Source of the DNA: Collinsella sp. | GTDB taxonomy: Bacteria > Actinomycetota > Coriobacteriia > Coriobacteriales > Coriobacteriaceae | Assembly: GCA_019419555.1 (NCBI GenBank) | Contig: DXZR01000015.1 | Location: 1-49,331 of the forward strand | Length of the DNA: 49,331 bases | Direction of reading: 5' to 3' | Shown: positions 43,261 to 49,331 of the stretch, piece by piece | How positions within the stretch are numbered: the first letter of the stretch is position 1 | Layout: each line of letters opens with the position of its first letter | The notes under the pieces: generated by a model | The model's database searches: none | Seen by the model: only the letters and a program-made list of their open reading frames with translations | What the model was told of the DNA's origin: nothing | Position numbers and translations under genes: made by a program

Positions 43261-43899
43261 ATGGGTTTCATCAATTTTATTGCCGAGCTGCTTAAGGACC
43301 CGCGCACCGCGATCGCCAGCTGGATCGCCGCCGGCCCGCTTATGGCCTACGGCTGCGTGTTCCTGATCATCTTTATCGAGACGGGCGTGGTGTTCTTCCC
43401 GTTCCTTCCCGGTGATTCGCTGCTGTTCGCCTCGGGTTTCTTTGCCCACAACGGCGGCTTTAACATCGTGGCGCTTCTGGCCACCGCATGGGCCGCTGCC
43501 ATTTTGGGCGATCAGTGCAACTTTATGATCGGTCACTTCTTTGGCCGCAAGATCATCGCTTCGGGCAAGGTCAAGGCCATGACGCCCGAGCGCATCAAAA
43601 AGTCCGAGGACTTCTTGGACAAGTGGGGTCACCTGGCCATCTTCCTGGGTCGCTTCTTCCCGTTTATCCGCACCTTTGTGCCCTTTATCGCTGGCATGGG
43701 CGGCATGCACTGGCGCAACTTTGTCGTCTTTAACGTGCTGGGCGGCATTACCTGGTCGACGGTCTTTACGCTGCTGGGCTACTTCTTTGGCGGCATTCCC
43801 TTTGTGCAAGAGCACTTTGAGCTGCTGATTATCGGCATCGTTGCCGTGTCGATCATCCCGACCGTGGTCGGTCTGGTTAAGGCCAAGCTGGGTAAATAG
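43261..43899 (+). CDS. DedA-family membrane protein
   Basis: This 212-residue DedA/SNARE-associated-family membrane protein has four or five hydrophobic segments. The family blocks are FPFLPGDSLLFASGF and FLGRFFPFIRTFVPFIAGMGG, with the conserved arginines and glycine. Members act in phospholipid flipping and envelope homeostasis. GAGAGG lies upstream of the ATG at 43261, which was chosen over 43177. It is a single gene with its own terminator, divergent from cysE. Confidence 0.92.
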   Translation: MGFINFIAELLKDPRTAIASWIAAGPLMAYGCVFLIIFIETGVVFFPFLPGDSLLFASGFFAHNGGFNIVALLATAWAAAILGDQCNFMIGHFFGRKIIASGKVKAMTPERIKKSEDFLDKWGHLAIFLGRFFPFIRTFVPFIAGMGGMHWRNFVVFNVLGGITWSTVFTLLGYFFGGIPFVQEHFELLIIGIVAVSIIPTVVGLVKAKLGK

Positions 43900-43937
43900 A
43901 ACGCCTAGCTCGAGCCAGCGCGCAGACCGTACAGTTG

Positions 43938-43971
43938 AGGCCCGTCACCGCTTACGGTGGCGGGCCTTTTT
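43938..43971 (+). terminator. Terminator after the DedA gene
   Basis: AGGCCCG-CACCG and CGGTG-CGGGCCT arms are followed by TTTTG. Confidence 0.9.
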
Positions 43972-43991
43972 GCTTCGGTCAAATGAAAATA

Positions 43992-44043
43992 CTTTACTTA
44001 GTTAAAGAAAAGCGTTTTATCAGACGCGTGCGGGGAGTACAAT
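43992..44043 (+). promoter_or_regulatory. ilvE promoter and candidate operator
   Basis: CTTTACTTAGTTAAAG (43992-44007) closely resembles CTTTACCTAACTAAAG at the amino-acid ABC operon (10890-10905). A -10 box TACAAT lies at 44038-44043 with a poor -35 TTTTAT (44015-44020, 17-bp spacing). A leader of about 150 nt follows. Confidence 0.5.
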
Positions 44044-44077
44044 CTCGTGCATGCGAATCGACGTGCCATCGGCTTTG

Positions 44078-44200
44078 ATGCTGCTCGCGTGTCCCGTCCG
44101 GCTCTACGCTCCGGGCGTGCGACGTTGCGACGCGGTCGGCCTCGGTCCTTGCGTGCGGGTTCGCGAGTATGCAACTGTGTATGTAAGGAGCGACATATGA
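44078..44200 (+). CDS. Possible leader peptide overlapping the ilvE start
   Basis: A 40-codon frame opens at 44078, and its TGA overlaps the ilvE ATG (ATGA). It has 7 Val, 4 Leu and 1 Ile. The start has no clear ribosome site, and in GC-rich DNA such frames arise by chance. I list it as a possible leader or coupling ORF only. Confidence 0.2.
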   Translation: MLLACPVRLYAPGVRRCDAVGLGPCVRVREYATVYVRSDI

Positions 44201-45249
44201 CTGTCGAGAAGAAGGATATCGATTGGGGTAGTCTCGGCTTTGGCTACATGAAGACCGATTACAGCTACGAGGCTCATTGGAAGGATGGCGAGTGGGACGA
44301 GGGCGGCCTGACCACCGACCACACCCTGCATGTCTCCGAGTGCGGCGGTATCTTCCATTACTGCCAGGAGGTCTTTGAGGGCCTGAAGGCCTACACCGCC
44401 GAGGACGGCAGCATCGTCTGCTTCCGTCCCGACATGAACGCTGAGCGTATGTATAACTCTGCCCAGCGCCTCGAGATGCCCCCGTTTCCCAAGGACAAGT
44501 TCGTTGAGGCCGTCAAGCAGGTCGTTTCTGCCAACGCCGCCTGGGTTCCGCCCTTCGGTTCCGGCGCGACCCTGTACGTGCGTCCGTTTATGATCGGCTC
44601 CGGTGACGTGATCGGCGTGGCTCCCGCTCCTGAGTACACGTTCCGCATTCTCGTGACCCCGGTCGGTCCGTACTTTAAGGGCGGCCTCAAGCCCGTCAAG
44701 CTGCGCGTTTCCGAGTATGACCGTGCTGCACCGCACGGCACCGGCAACATCAAGGCCGGCCTGAACTACGCCATGTCCCTTAAGCCCACGATGGAGGCCC
44801 ATCGCGAGGGCTATGCCGAGAACCTGTATCTCGACTCCGAGTCCCGCACCTATGTCGAGGAGACCGGTGGCGCCAACGTCCTGTTCGTGAAAGAGGATGG
44901 CACGCTCGTCGTTCCGCAGTCGCACACCGACTCCATCCTGCCCTCTATCACCCGTCGTTCGCTCGTTCAGGTTGCTCAGGACCTGGGCATGACCGTTGAC
45001 CAGCGCCCCGTCGAGTGGGCCGAGGTCAAGGCCGGCACCTTTGTGGAGTGCGGCCTGTGCGGCACCGCTGCCGTCATCTCTCCGGTTGGCGAAATCGACA
45101 ACAAGGTTTACGGCGCCGACGAGACCGTGACCTTCCCGGCTGGATACACCGAGATCGGCCCTGTGATGAAGAAGCTTCGCGAGACCCTGACTGGTATCCA
45201 GTCTGGTGCTGTCGAGGACAAGCACAACTGGGTTTACACCGTCGCGTAA
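44197..45249 (+). CDS. ilvE: Branched-chain amino-acid aminotransferase
   Basis: IlvE interconverts Val, Leu and Ile with their 2-keto acids using PLP. This 350-residue fold-type IV enzyme has GIFHYCQEVFEGLKAY near the N terminus. The PLP lysine is probably in GTGNIKAGLNYAMSL, and YVEETGGANVLFV and VECGLCGTAAVISPV complete the cofactor site. AAGGAGCG precedes the ATG at 44197; an in-frame start at 44047 lies close to the predicted transcription start and was rejected. It stands alone but may share an operator with the amino-acid ABC operon. Confidence 0.95.
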   Translation: MTVEKKDIDWGSLGFGYMKTDYSYEAHWKDGEWDEGGLTTDHTLHVSECGGIFHYCQEVFEGLKAYTAEDGSIVCFRPDMNAERMYNSAQRLEMPPFPKDKFVEAVKQVVSANAAWVPPFGSGATLYVRPFMIGSGDVIGVAPAPEYTFRILVTPVGPYFKGGLKPVKLRVSEYDRAAPHGTGNIKAGLNYAMSLKPTMEAHREGYAENLYLDSESRTYVEETGGANVLFVKEDGTLVVPQSHTDSILPSITRRSLVQVAQDLGMTVDQRPVEWAEVKAGTFVECGLCGTAAVISPVGEIDNKVYGADETVTFPAGYTEIGPVMKKLRETLTGIQSGAVEDKHNWVYTVA

Positions 45250-45500
45250 TTTGTCTTACCTATCCGGGCAGAGAACAAGTTCCCTCCCGGCGCGTCCTCG
45301 GACATGCAAGAAGCCCTCGCTGCGCACTTCGTGCGGCGAGGGCTTCTTGCGTCCTGCGGAGTGCGCCGGGAGGGAACTTGTTCTCTGCCCTGCGGGTTCG
45401 GCGATGTCACAACGGGCAATGATTAATCTGAATAAAGATGGTGCGCGGCCTTTTAGGCTGCGCTTTTGCTTTGCTTCGCGCCATGTGGGGGCGGTGGCGA
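45250..45500. other. Gene-free region after ilvE, first part
   Basis: The region from ilvE to lemA (559 bp) holds the nested palindrome at 45266-45390, a terminal-repeat element at 45501-45703 and a terminator at 45737-45773. Several frames cross it on both strands, but none has a ribosome site or protein similarity. I see no gene here. Confidence 0.65.
45266..45390. repeat. Nested palindrome, 28-bp perfect outer arms
   Basis: Outer arms (45266-45293 and 45363-45390) are perfectly complementary over 28 bp. An inner hairpin has 15-bp perfect arms (45306-45320 and 45336-45350) and closes with GCGCAC/GTGCG. It begins 17 bases after the ilvE stop. Confidence 0.95.
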
Positions 45501-45703
45501 CGTGCATTTTTGCGAGTATTCTGCAGTCGAAGGTCCCTGCATACCGATCTCGGGCAAAAAATCGGGAGTTCTCGATGTTTTCTACGAATGATGGGCGGGG
45601 TTATGGGCTGGCAGCGTTTGATTTGCAGGGATATTCGCGGTCTTTGGCATTTATCGTGGCGCCCGAAGCTCTTGGTTATGTTGAATACTCCTAAAAATGC
45701 ACG
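45501..45703. repeat. 203-bp element with 21-bp imperfect terminal inverted repeats
   Basis: The ends at 45501-45521 and 45683-45703 are complementary at 19 of 21 positions and start CGTGCATTTTT. The interior is AT-richer than nearby genes and shows no coding signal. It has the form of a small non-autonomous palindromic element. TAAAAATGCACG also occurs at 37891. Confidence 0.6.
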
Positions 45704-45736
45704 ACGCTTAGAGGGGGACCTTCGCGAAAAAGGAAA

Positions 45737-45773
45737 CCGCCCCGTCGAAGTATGCATTCGACGGGGCGGTTTA
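45737..45773. terminator. Terminator downstream of lemA
   Basis: AACCGCCCCGTCGAA and TTCGACGGGGCGGTT form 15-bp perfect arms around GTATGCA. An A-run precedes it on the plus strand, giving a T-run for the minus-strand lemA transcript. Confidence 0.85.
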
Positions 45774-45808
45774 TGCATTTGGCCGATTAAGGATGCGCTG
45801 TCAAACTA

Positions 45809-46360
45809 CTAGAACTTGACGGTCGGGGCCTGGCGGGCTGCTTCGGCGGCCTCGAAGCCCTGGCGCTCCTTAAACTGGAAGATGCCGGCAAAGATGACAG
45901 CCGGGAACGTCTGAATGGCGTTGTTGTAGCTGAGCACGCAATCGTTGTAGCTCTGGCGTGCATAGCTAATCTTGTTCTCGGTATCCTCAAGCGATGCCTG
46001 CAGCTGCGTAAAGTTGGTGTTTGCCTTAAGATCGGGATAGGCCTCGACCACAGCGAAGAGCTGGCGCAGTGCGCCGGTCAGCACGTTGTCGGCTTCCATC
46101 TTGGCCTCGGGCGTGGTGGCCTTGACGGCGGTGTTACGCGCGCTGATCACGGCGGAGAGCGTCTCCTGCTCGTGCTTGGCGTAGCCCTTGACGGTCTCGA
46201 CCAGGTTGGGGATCAGGTCGTTGCGGCGCTGCAGCTGCGTATCGATGTTCTGCCAGGCGTTATCGATGCGGTTACGCTTGGTGACCATGTTGTTGTAGAT
46301 GCCGGCGATGGCGCAGACAATCACAATGACAACAACGATGCCGATGATGACGGTAATCAT
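45809..46360 (-). CDS. LemA-family protein
   Basis: This 183-residue membrane-anchored protein has an N-terminal hydrophobic segment (MITVIIGIVVVIVIVCAIAG) and a cytoplasm- or surface-facing helical domain. YNNMVTKRNRIDNAWQNID and QLQRRNDLIPNLVETVKGY are the defining blocks, and the coiled-coil part ends near FPAVIFAGIFQFKERQGFE. GGAGAC precedes the ATG at 46360; an in-frame start at 46462 was rejected. LemA function is not settled. It is followed by its own terminator, without the usual YgcG-type partner. Confidence 0.93.
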   Translation of the reverse strand: MITVIIGIVVVIVIVCAIAGIYNNMVTKRNRIDNAWQNIDTQLQRRNDLIPNLVETVKGYAKHEQETLSAVISARNTAVKATTPEAKMEADNVLTGALRQLFAVVEAYPDLKANTNFTQLQASLEDTENKISYARQSYNDCVLSYNNAIQTFPAVIFAGIFQFKERQGFEAAEAARQAPTVKF

Positions 46361-46559
46361 GATGTCTCCGTTTCGAATGGCCGCGGCGGCATGCGCCAGC
46401 TGCCGTTGGTATAACGCTACTAGTATACCCGCAACGTTTTGCCGTGCCGAACTTTCCGGCAAGCGTTATGTTTTCGGCGGGGTCGGCACCGGGGCAAAGC
46501 GCGCGAGGTACAGGTGTAAGATATGCGACAGATTGACGAGTGTTGTCTTTGCCCTGAGG

Positions 46560-47156
46560 ATGGCGATACCAGTGGACCTTCGCATTAAGAAAACCTACCG
46601 TGCCCTGTTCGATGCCTTCACCGAGCTTCTCGAGGAGCATCGTTTTGAGGACCTGACGGTTGCCATGCTGTGCGACCGCGCCATGATTCGCCGCACGACG
46701 TTCTACAAGCACTTTCGCGACAAGAACGATTACTTTGCCTTTTATATCGATGAGCTCATGTCGGGCTTGCCGCAAAAACAGCCCGATGAGGCCGGCGCGG
46801 TATCTGCCGAGGACGTGCGCGCGCTTCGGCACGCGATTTTGGACGATGCCATGGATTTGATTCTGGCGCACGAGCAGCTCATGGATAACATTTTGGCAAG
46901 CAGCATGTCGGGCATGTTGACCAACGTTATTTGCGACCGTATTGCCCGCTCCATCCGCGAGCGTGTGATGAACGTGCTTGCCGAGGATGCCCTGGCCCCC
47001 GTGTCACTCGAGACGACGTCTGAGTTTGTCGCCGGCGGTATTATTCGACTTTTCACGATATGGTGGGAATCGGGCCACGATCTTGAGCGTCGACCTGAGA
47101 TAGCCGACGTGGTCGATGCACTGTTTGAGCGGACCATGACACCGGTGCATCACTAA
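46560..47156 (+). CDS. TetR-family transcriptional regulator
   Basis: This regulator of about 198 residues begins with a TetR helix-turn-helix: DLRIKKTYRALFDAFTELL, then FEDLTVAMLCDRAMIRRTTF followed by YKHFRDKNDYF. The C-terminal ligand domain has low similarity to known groups. It resembles the branch with dihydroxyacetone-kinase regulator-like (DhaS) members. The ATG at 46560 overlaps a GAGGA site. The GTG at 46572 would give a protein starting MDLRIKKT and has GAGGA 11 bases upstream, so either is possible. It stands alone, divergent from lemA, and its target is unknown. Confidence 0.88.
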   Translation: MAIPVDLRIKKTYRALFDAFTELLEEHRFEDLTVAMLCDRAMIRRTTFYKHFRDKNDYFAFYIDELMSGLPQKQPDEAGAVSAEDVRALRHAILDDAMDLILAHEQLMDNILASSMSGMLTNVICDRIARSIRERVMNVLAEDALAPVSLETTSEFVAGGIIRLFTIWWESGHDLERRPEIADVVDALFERTMTPVHH

Positions 47157-47159
47157 AAG

Positions 47160-47249
47160 TGGCGGAGAGAGGGGGATTCGAACCCCCGGAACGCTCTCGC
47201 GCTCAACGGTTTTCAAGACCGCCGCATTCAACCGCTCTGCCATCTCTCC
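47160..47249 (-). tRNA. tRNA-Ser(UGA)
   Basis: The minus strand folds as a 90-nt class II tRNA. Acceptor stem GGAGAGA pairs with TCTCTCC, the discriminator is G, and CCA is encoded (47160-47162). The D-arm contains GCAGAGCGGTTGAA. The anticodon loop CTTGAAA gives anticodon TGA. The long variable arm and the GGTTCGAATCC T-arm are intact. It reads UCA and other UCN serine codons. Confidence 0.97.
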
Positions 47250-47300
47250 GTGAGTCGTAATGATAGCATCGTTTTGAATTTGCAACAGGGAAGGCGAACG

Positions 47301-49082
47301 ATGACGATCACCGAAATCGACGAGAAGTTCATGCGCGAGGCGCTGGCGGAGGCGCGAGCCGCCGCGGCGGTGGGCGAGGTGCCCATCGGAGCCGTAGTGG
47401 TGCGCGACGGTGAGGTCGTCGCGAGGGCGCACAATCGGCGCGAACTCGACCAGGACCCTTCGGCTCATGCCGAGTTTGCGGCCGTGTGCGCCGCTGCCCA
47501 GGCGCTTGGCCGCTGGCGCCTTTTCGACTGTACGGTTTATGTGACGCTGGAACCCTGCTGCATGTGCGCGGGCCTTATGGTCAACGCGCGCGTGGGGCGC
47601 TGCGTGTATAGCGCGGCTGATGCCAAGGCCGGCGCGCTGGGTTCGCTGTATGACCTCAATGTCGATTCGCGCCTGAACCATCGGTTTAACGTGACGGCTG
47701 GGGTCCTGGCGGATGAATGCCGCGAGCTGCTGAGTAGCTATTTTGGCGGTCTGCGCAGAGCGGGCGGCGCTGATTGCGGTTGTGGGGCCGATCTTGAAGC
47801 ACACGCCGCTCACGCCGTAGCGCTTGCGGGTGCCGGTGAGGATGCTGGCACGGCGGTTGACTTTGGTCCTGCGTGCCGCCGACCCCGCCGTGTGCTGTTG
47901 GCGATCGACTCCTTTAAGGGCAGCGTTTCGAGCGCGCAGGCGGAGGCGGCGGTTGCCGAAGGCATGCGCCGTGTGTGGCCCGATGCCGAGGTGCGCGCGT
48001 TGCCGCTGGCGGATGGCGGCGAGGGAACGCTCGATACCGTTGCCGCCTGCGGTGGCGAGCTTGTGGCCTGCGAGGTTGCAGGCCCCTTTGGCGAGCGTGT
48101 GCCTGCCCGGATGTTAGTGGACGGCGAGCACGAGTCGGTTGTTATTGAGATGGCCGAAGCAGCAGGCATCGGGTACTCACCTTGCACGGAATCGGCGGCG
48201 CTGGCTGCTACAACCTATGGCGTGGGCGAGCTGATGCTCCGTGCAGCTCGTGTCGGGGTAAAGACTATCTATATTGGCTTGGGCGGCAGTGCCACCAACG
48301 ACGGTGGCGCCGGCATGCTGCAGGCGCTGGGCGCGCGTGTGGTCGATGATCAGGGCTGCGATGTCGCCCCCGGTCTTGCGGGCCTTGAACACGTGGCGAG
48401 CGTTGATTTGGAGCCGGCGCTGCAGGCTTTGGATGGCGCTCGCATCGTTGTGCTTTCCGATGTCGAGAATCCGCTCGTGGGGCGTCGAGGCGCACTGGCG
48501 GTGTTTGGCGGGCAGAAGGGCCTGCCGGCGGATGATGCCGAGGCGCTGGGCAAGTACGACAACTGGATGGTCGGCTACGGTCGCCTGCTCGATGCTGCGA
48601 TTGCCGGAGCTCGAGCCCAGGGTTTGTTGCGCACACCCGAGGGCGCACGGACATTTGGCTCGGCGCTCGGTGTGCCCGGCGCGGGCGCTGCCGGTGGCTT
48701 GGGCGCGGCGTTGCTGGCGCTCGGTGCGGAGCTGCGCTCGGGTGTAGAGACGGTGCTCGATCTCGTGGGGTTTGACGAGCGCGTGCGCGATGTCGACCTG
48801 GTCATAACGGGCGAGGGCAATATGGACGAGCAGTCCGCTGCCGGCAAGGCGCCGGTGGGCGTGGCCCGTCGTGCCAAGCGCTATGGCAAGCCGGTTGTTG
48901 CCGTCGTGGGCGGTCGTGCCGACAACCTGGATGCGGTGTATGGGCGGGGCATCGACCTTGTGCTGCCGATCTGTCGCAAGCCCATGCCCCTCGACCAGGC
49001 GCTCGGTGTGCAAGAAGCCACAACCAACCTCATCTGCGCCGGCGAGTCTGCCGCCCAATCCTACGACCTCGCTCGCCTCTAA
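47301..49082 (+). CDS. TadA tRNA adenosine deaminase fused to glycerate kinase
   Basis: This 593-residue protein joins two enzymes. Residues 1-150 are TadA, which makes inosine at A34 of tRNA-Arg(ACG): zinc ligands H56, C86 and C89 and proton-shuttle E58 (HAE, PCCMC). A 45-residue Ala/Gly/Cys-rich linker follows. Residues about 197-593 are a GlxK/GarK-type glycerate kinase with LLAIDSFKGSVSS, ADGGEGT, GLGGSATNDGGAGM and TGEGNMDEQSAAGK, where most relatives have Arg at the Asn. AGGGAAGG precedes the ATG at 47301. No stop or frameshift separates the parts. Confidence 0.92.
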   Translation: MTITEIDEKFMREALAEARAAAAVGEVPIGAVVVRDGEVVARAHNRRELDQDPSAHAEFAAVCAAAQALGRWRLFDCTVYVTLEPCCMCAGLMVNARVGRCVYSAADAKAGALGSLYDLNVDSRLNHRFNVTAGVLADECRELLSSYFGGLRRAGGADCGCGADLEAHAAHAVALAGAGEDAGTAVDFGPACRRPRRVLLAIDSFKGSVSSAQAEAAVAEGMRRVWPDAEVRALPLADGGEGTLDTVAACGGELVACEVAGPFGERVPARMLVDGEHESVVIEMAEAAGIGYSPCTESAALAATTYGVGELMLRAARVGVKTIYIGLGGSATNDGGAGMLQALGARVVDDQGCDVAPGLAGLEHVASVDLEPALQALDGARIVVLSDVENPLVGRRGALAVFGGQKGLPADDAEALGKYDNWMVGYGRLLDAAIAGARAQGLLRTPEGARTFGSALGVPGAGAAGGLGAALLALGAELRSGVETVLDLVGFDERVRDVDLVITGEGNMDEQSAAGKAPVGVARRAKRYGKPVVAVVGGRADNLDAVYGRGIDLVLPICRKPMPLDQALGVQEATTNLICAGESAAQSYDLARL

Positions 49083-49097
49083 GGCCTATCTCCCTAT

Positions 49098-49175
49098 AAG
49101 TTGCGGTGAAATACGGAGTGTTTTTGCCTTTAAGGTGCCAATTCAGTCCGTATTCCACCGCAACTTCGAGAATGT
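49098..49175. repeat. Inverted repeat AAGTTGCGGTGAAATACGGA
   Basis: Twenty-base arms pair at 19 positions (left near 49099-49118, right near 49150-49169) around a 31-base spacer containing TTAAGGTGCC. ATTTCACCGCAACTT with CACCTTAAAG also occurs near 24709-24755. The remaining sequence to the window end shows a second CTCCTATAAGTTG near 49294 and no supported gene. Confidence 0.8.
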
Positions 49176-49331
49176 CCATTCGAGGTTGGCTGCCTTGGGT
49201 CTTGGGTCGGACCGTTTGCCACGAAATGCGACCATCTACTACGTTAAACCGGCCACCCTCGACCATTCCGGAATTTGCAAAAACAAAACCGACGCTCCTA
49301 TAAGTTGTCAAGAGGCAGTTTGCGGGAGCGT

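Noticed and set aside
45407..45812. Overlapping open frames on both strands between ilvE and lemA
   Set aside because: They cross terminator and palindrome sequences, lack ribosome sites and show no recognisable protein pattern.
49030..49311. 93-codon minus-strand open frame at the window end
   Set aside because: It overlaps the end of the TadA-glycerate kinase gene in antisense and spans an inverted repeat. No ribosome site or family similarity was seen.

Overview
The window is a high-GC, gene-dense bacterial chromosome segment. Protein content and style suggest a gut actinobacterium of the class Coriobacteriia, most likely Collinsella or a close relative: tilS-hpt-ftsH order, Tat/lipoprotein amino-acid-binding proteins, a tadA-type fusion, an EF-G-like paralogue, and hairpin repeats of the GGGACAG type. 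This assignment is inference from gene content; no rRNA or other marker is present. No phage, plasmid, IS transposase or CRISPR array was seen. There are 42 protein genes, one of them frameshifted, and one tRNA.

Layout. 1-10.5 kb is mostly housekeeping: a tail-anchored hypothetical protein, hsp20, a YycJ-type metallo-hydrolase, tilS-hpt-ftsH, a PLP aminotransferase, a PHP phosphatase and rlmD. 10.5-13.5 kb is a complete polar amino-acid ABC importer (binding protein, permease, ATPase) with a well-formed promoter and a candidate operator. 13.8-17 kb holds an EF-G-like GTPase with altered G motifs and a secreted nuclease. 17.1-24.6 kb is a sugar catabolic locus: a LacI regulator diverges from a fructose-family PTS IIBC (one-base frameshift), a GatZ-like aldolase-family protein, a TalC-type transaldolase, a two-gene transketolase and a PTS IIA. 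25.3-30.1 kb contains larE, a HAD phosphatase, a second LacI regulator, and a binding protein plus permease without an ATPase. 30.2-37.8 kb contains glmS, a GntR/FCD regulator divergent from a YeiH-type membrane protein, a degenerate enhancer-binding-protein-like regulator, a membrane hypothetical, a nitroreductase and a small conserved-looking protein. 37.9-42.2 kb is a MarR-regulated heterodimeric ABC exporter. 42.3-49.1 kb has cysE, a DedA protein, ilvE, lemA, a TetR regulator, tRNA-Ser(UGA) and a TadA-glycerate kinase fusion.

The most striking non-coding content is a set of nested inverted repeats. Four related elements (12594, 25204, 32127 and 36542) start a few bases after a stop codon and lie in the same orientation as the gene. 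Their outer arms differ in sequence but stay self-complementary, which implies selection on, or templated maintenance of, a fold. Other large palindromes (36, 32, 28 and 27 bp perfect arms) and hairpins carrying TGTCCC in the loop or arm occupy most of the other intergenic gaps.

Metabolically, the sugar locus would import a substrate as a phosphate and pass it through a GatZ-like step into transaldolase and transketolase. The substrate cannot be read from the sequence. Residues E61 and F133 of the TalC protein argue for transaldolase rather than fructose-6-phosphate aldolase activity. The ABC importer promoter and the ilvE upstream region share a 16-bp near-palindrome, pointing to a possible common amino-acid regulator.
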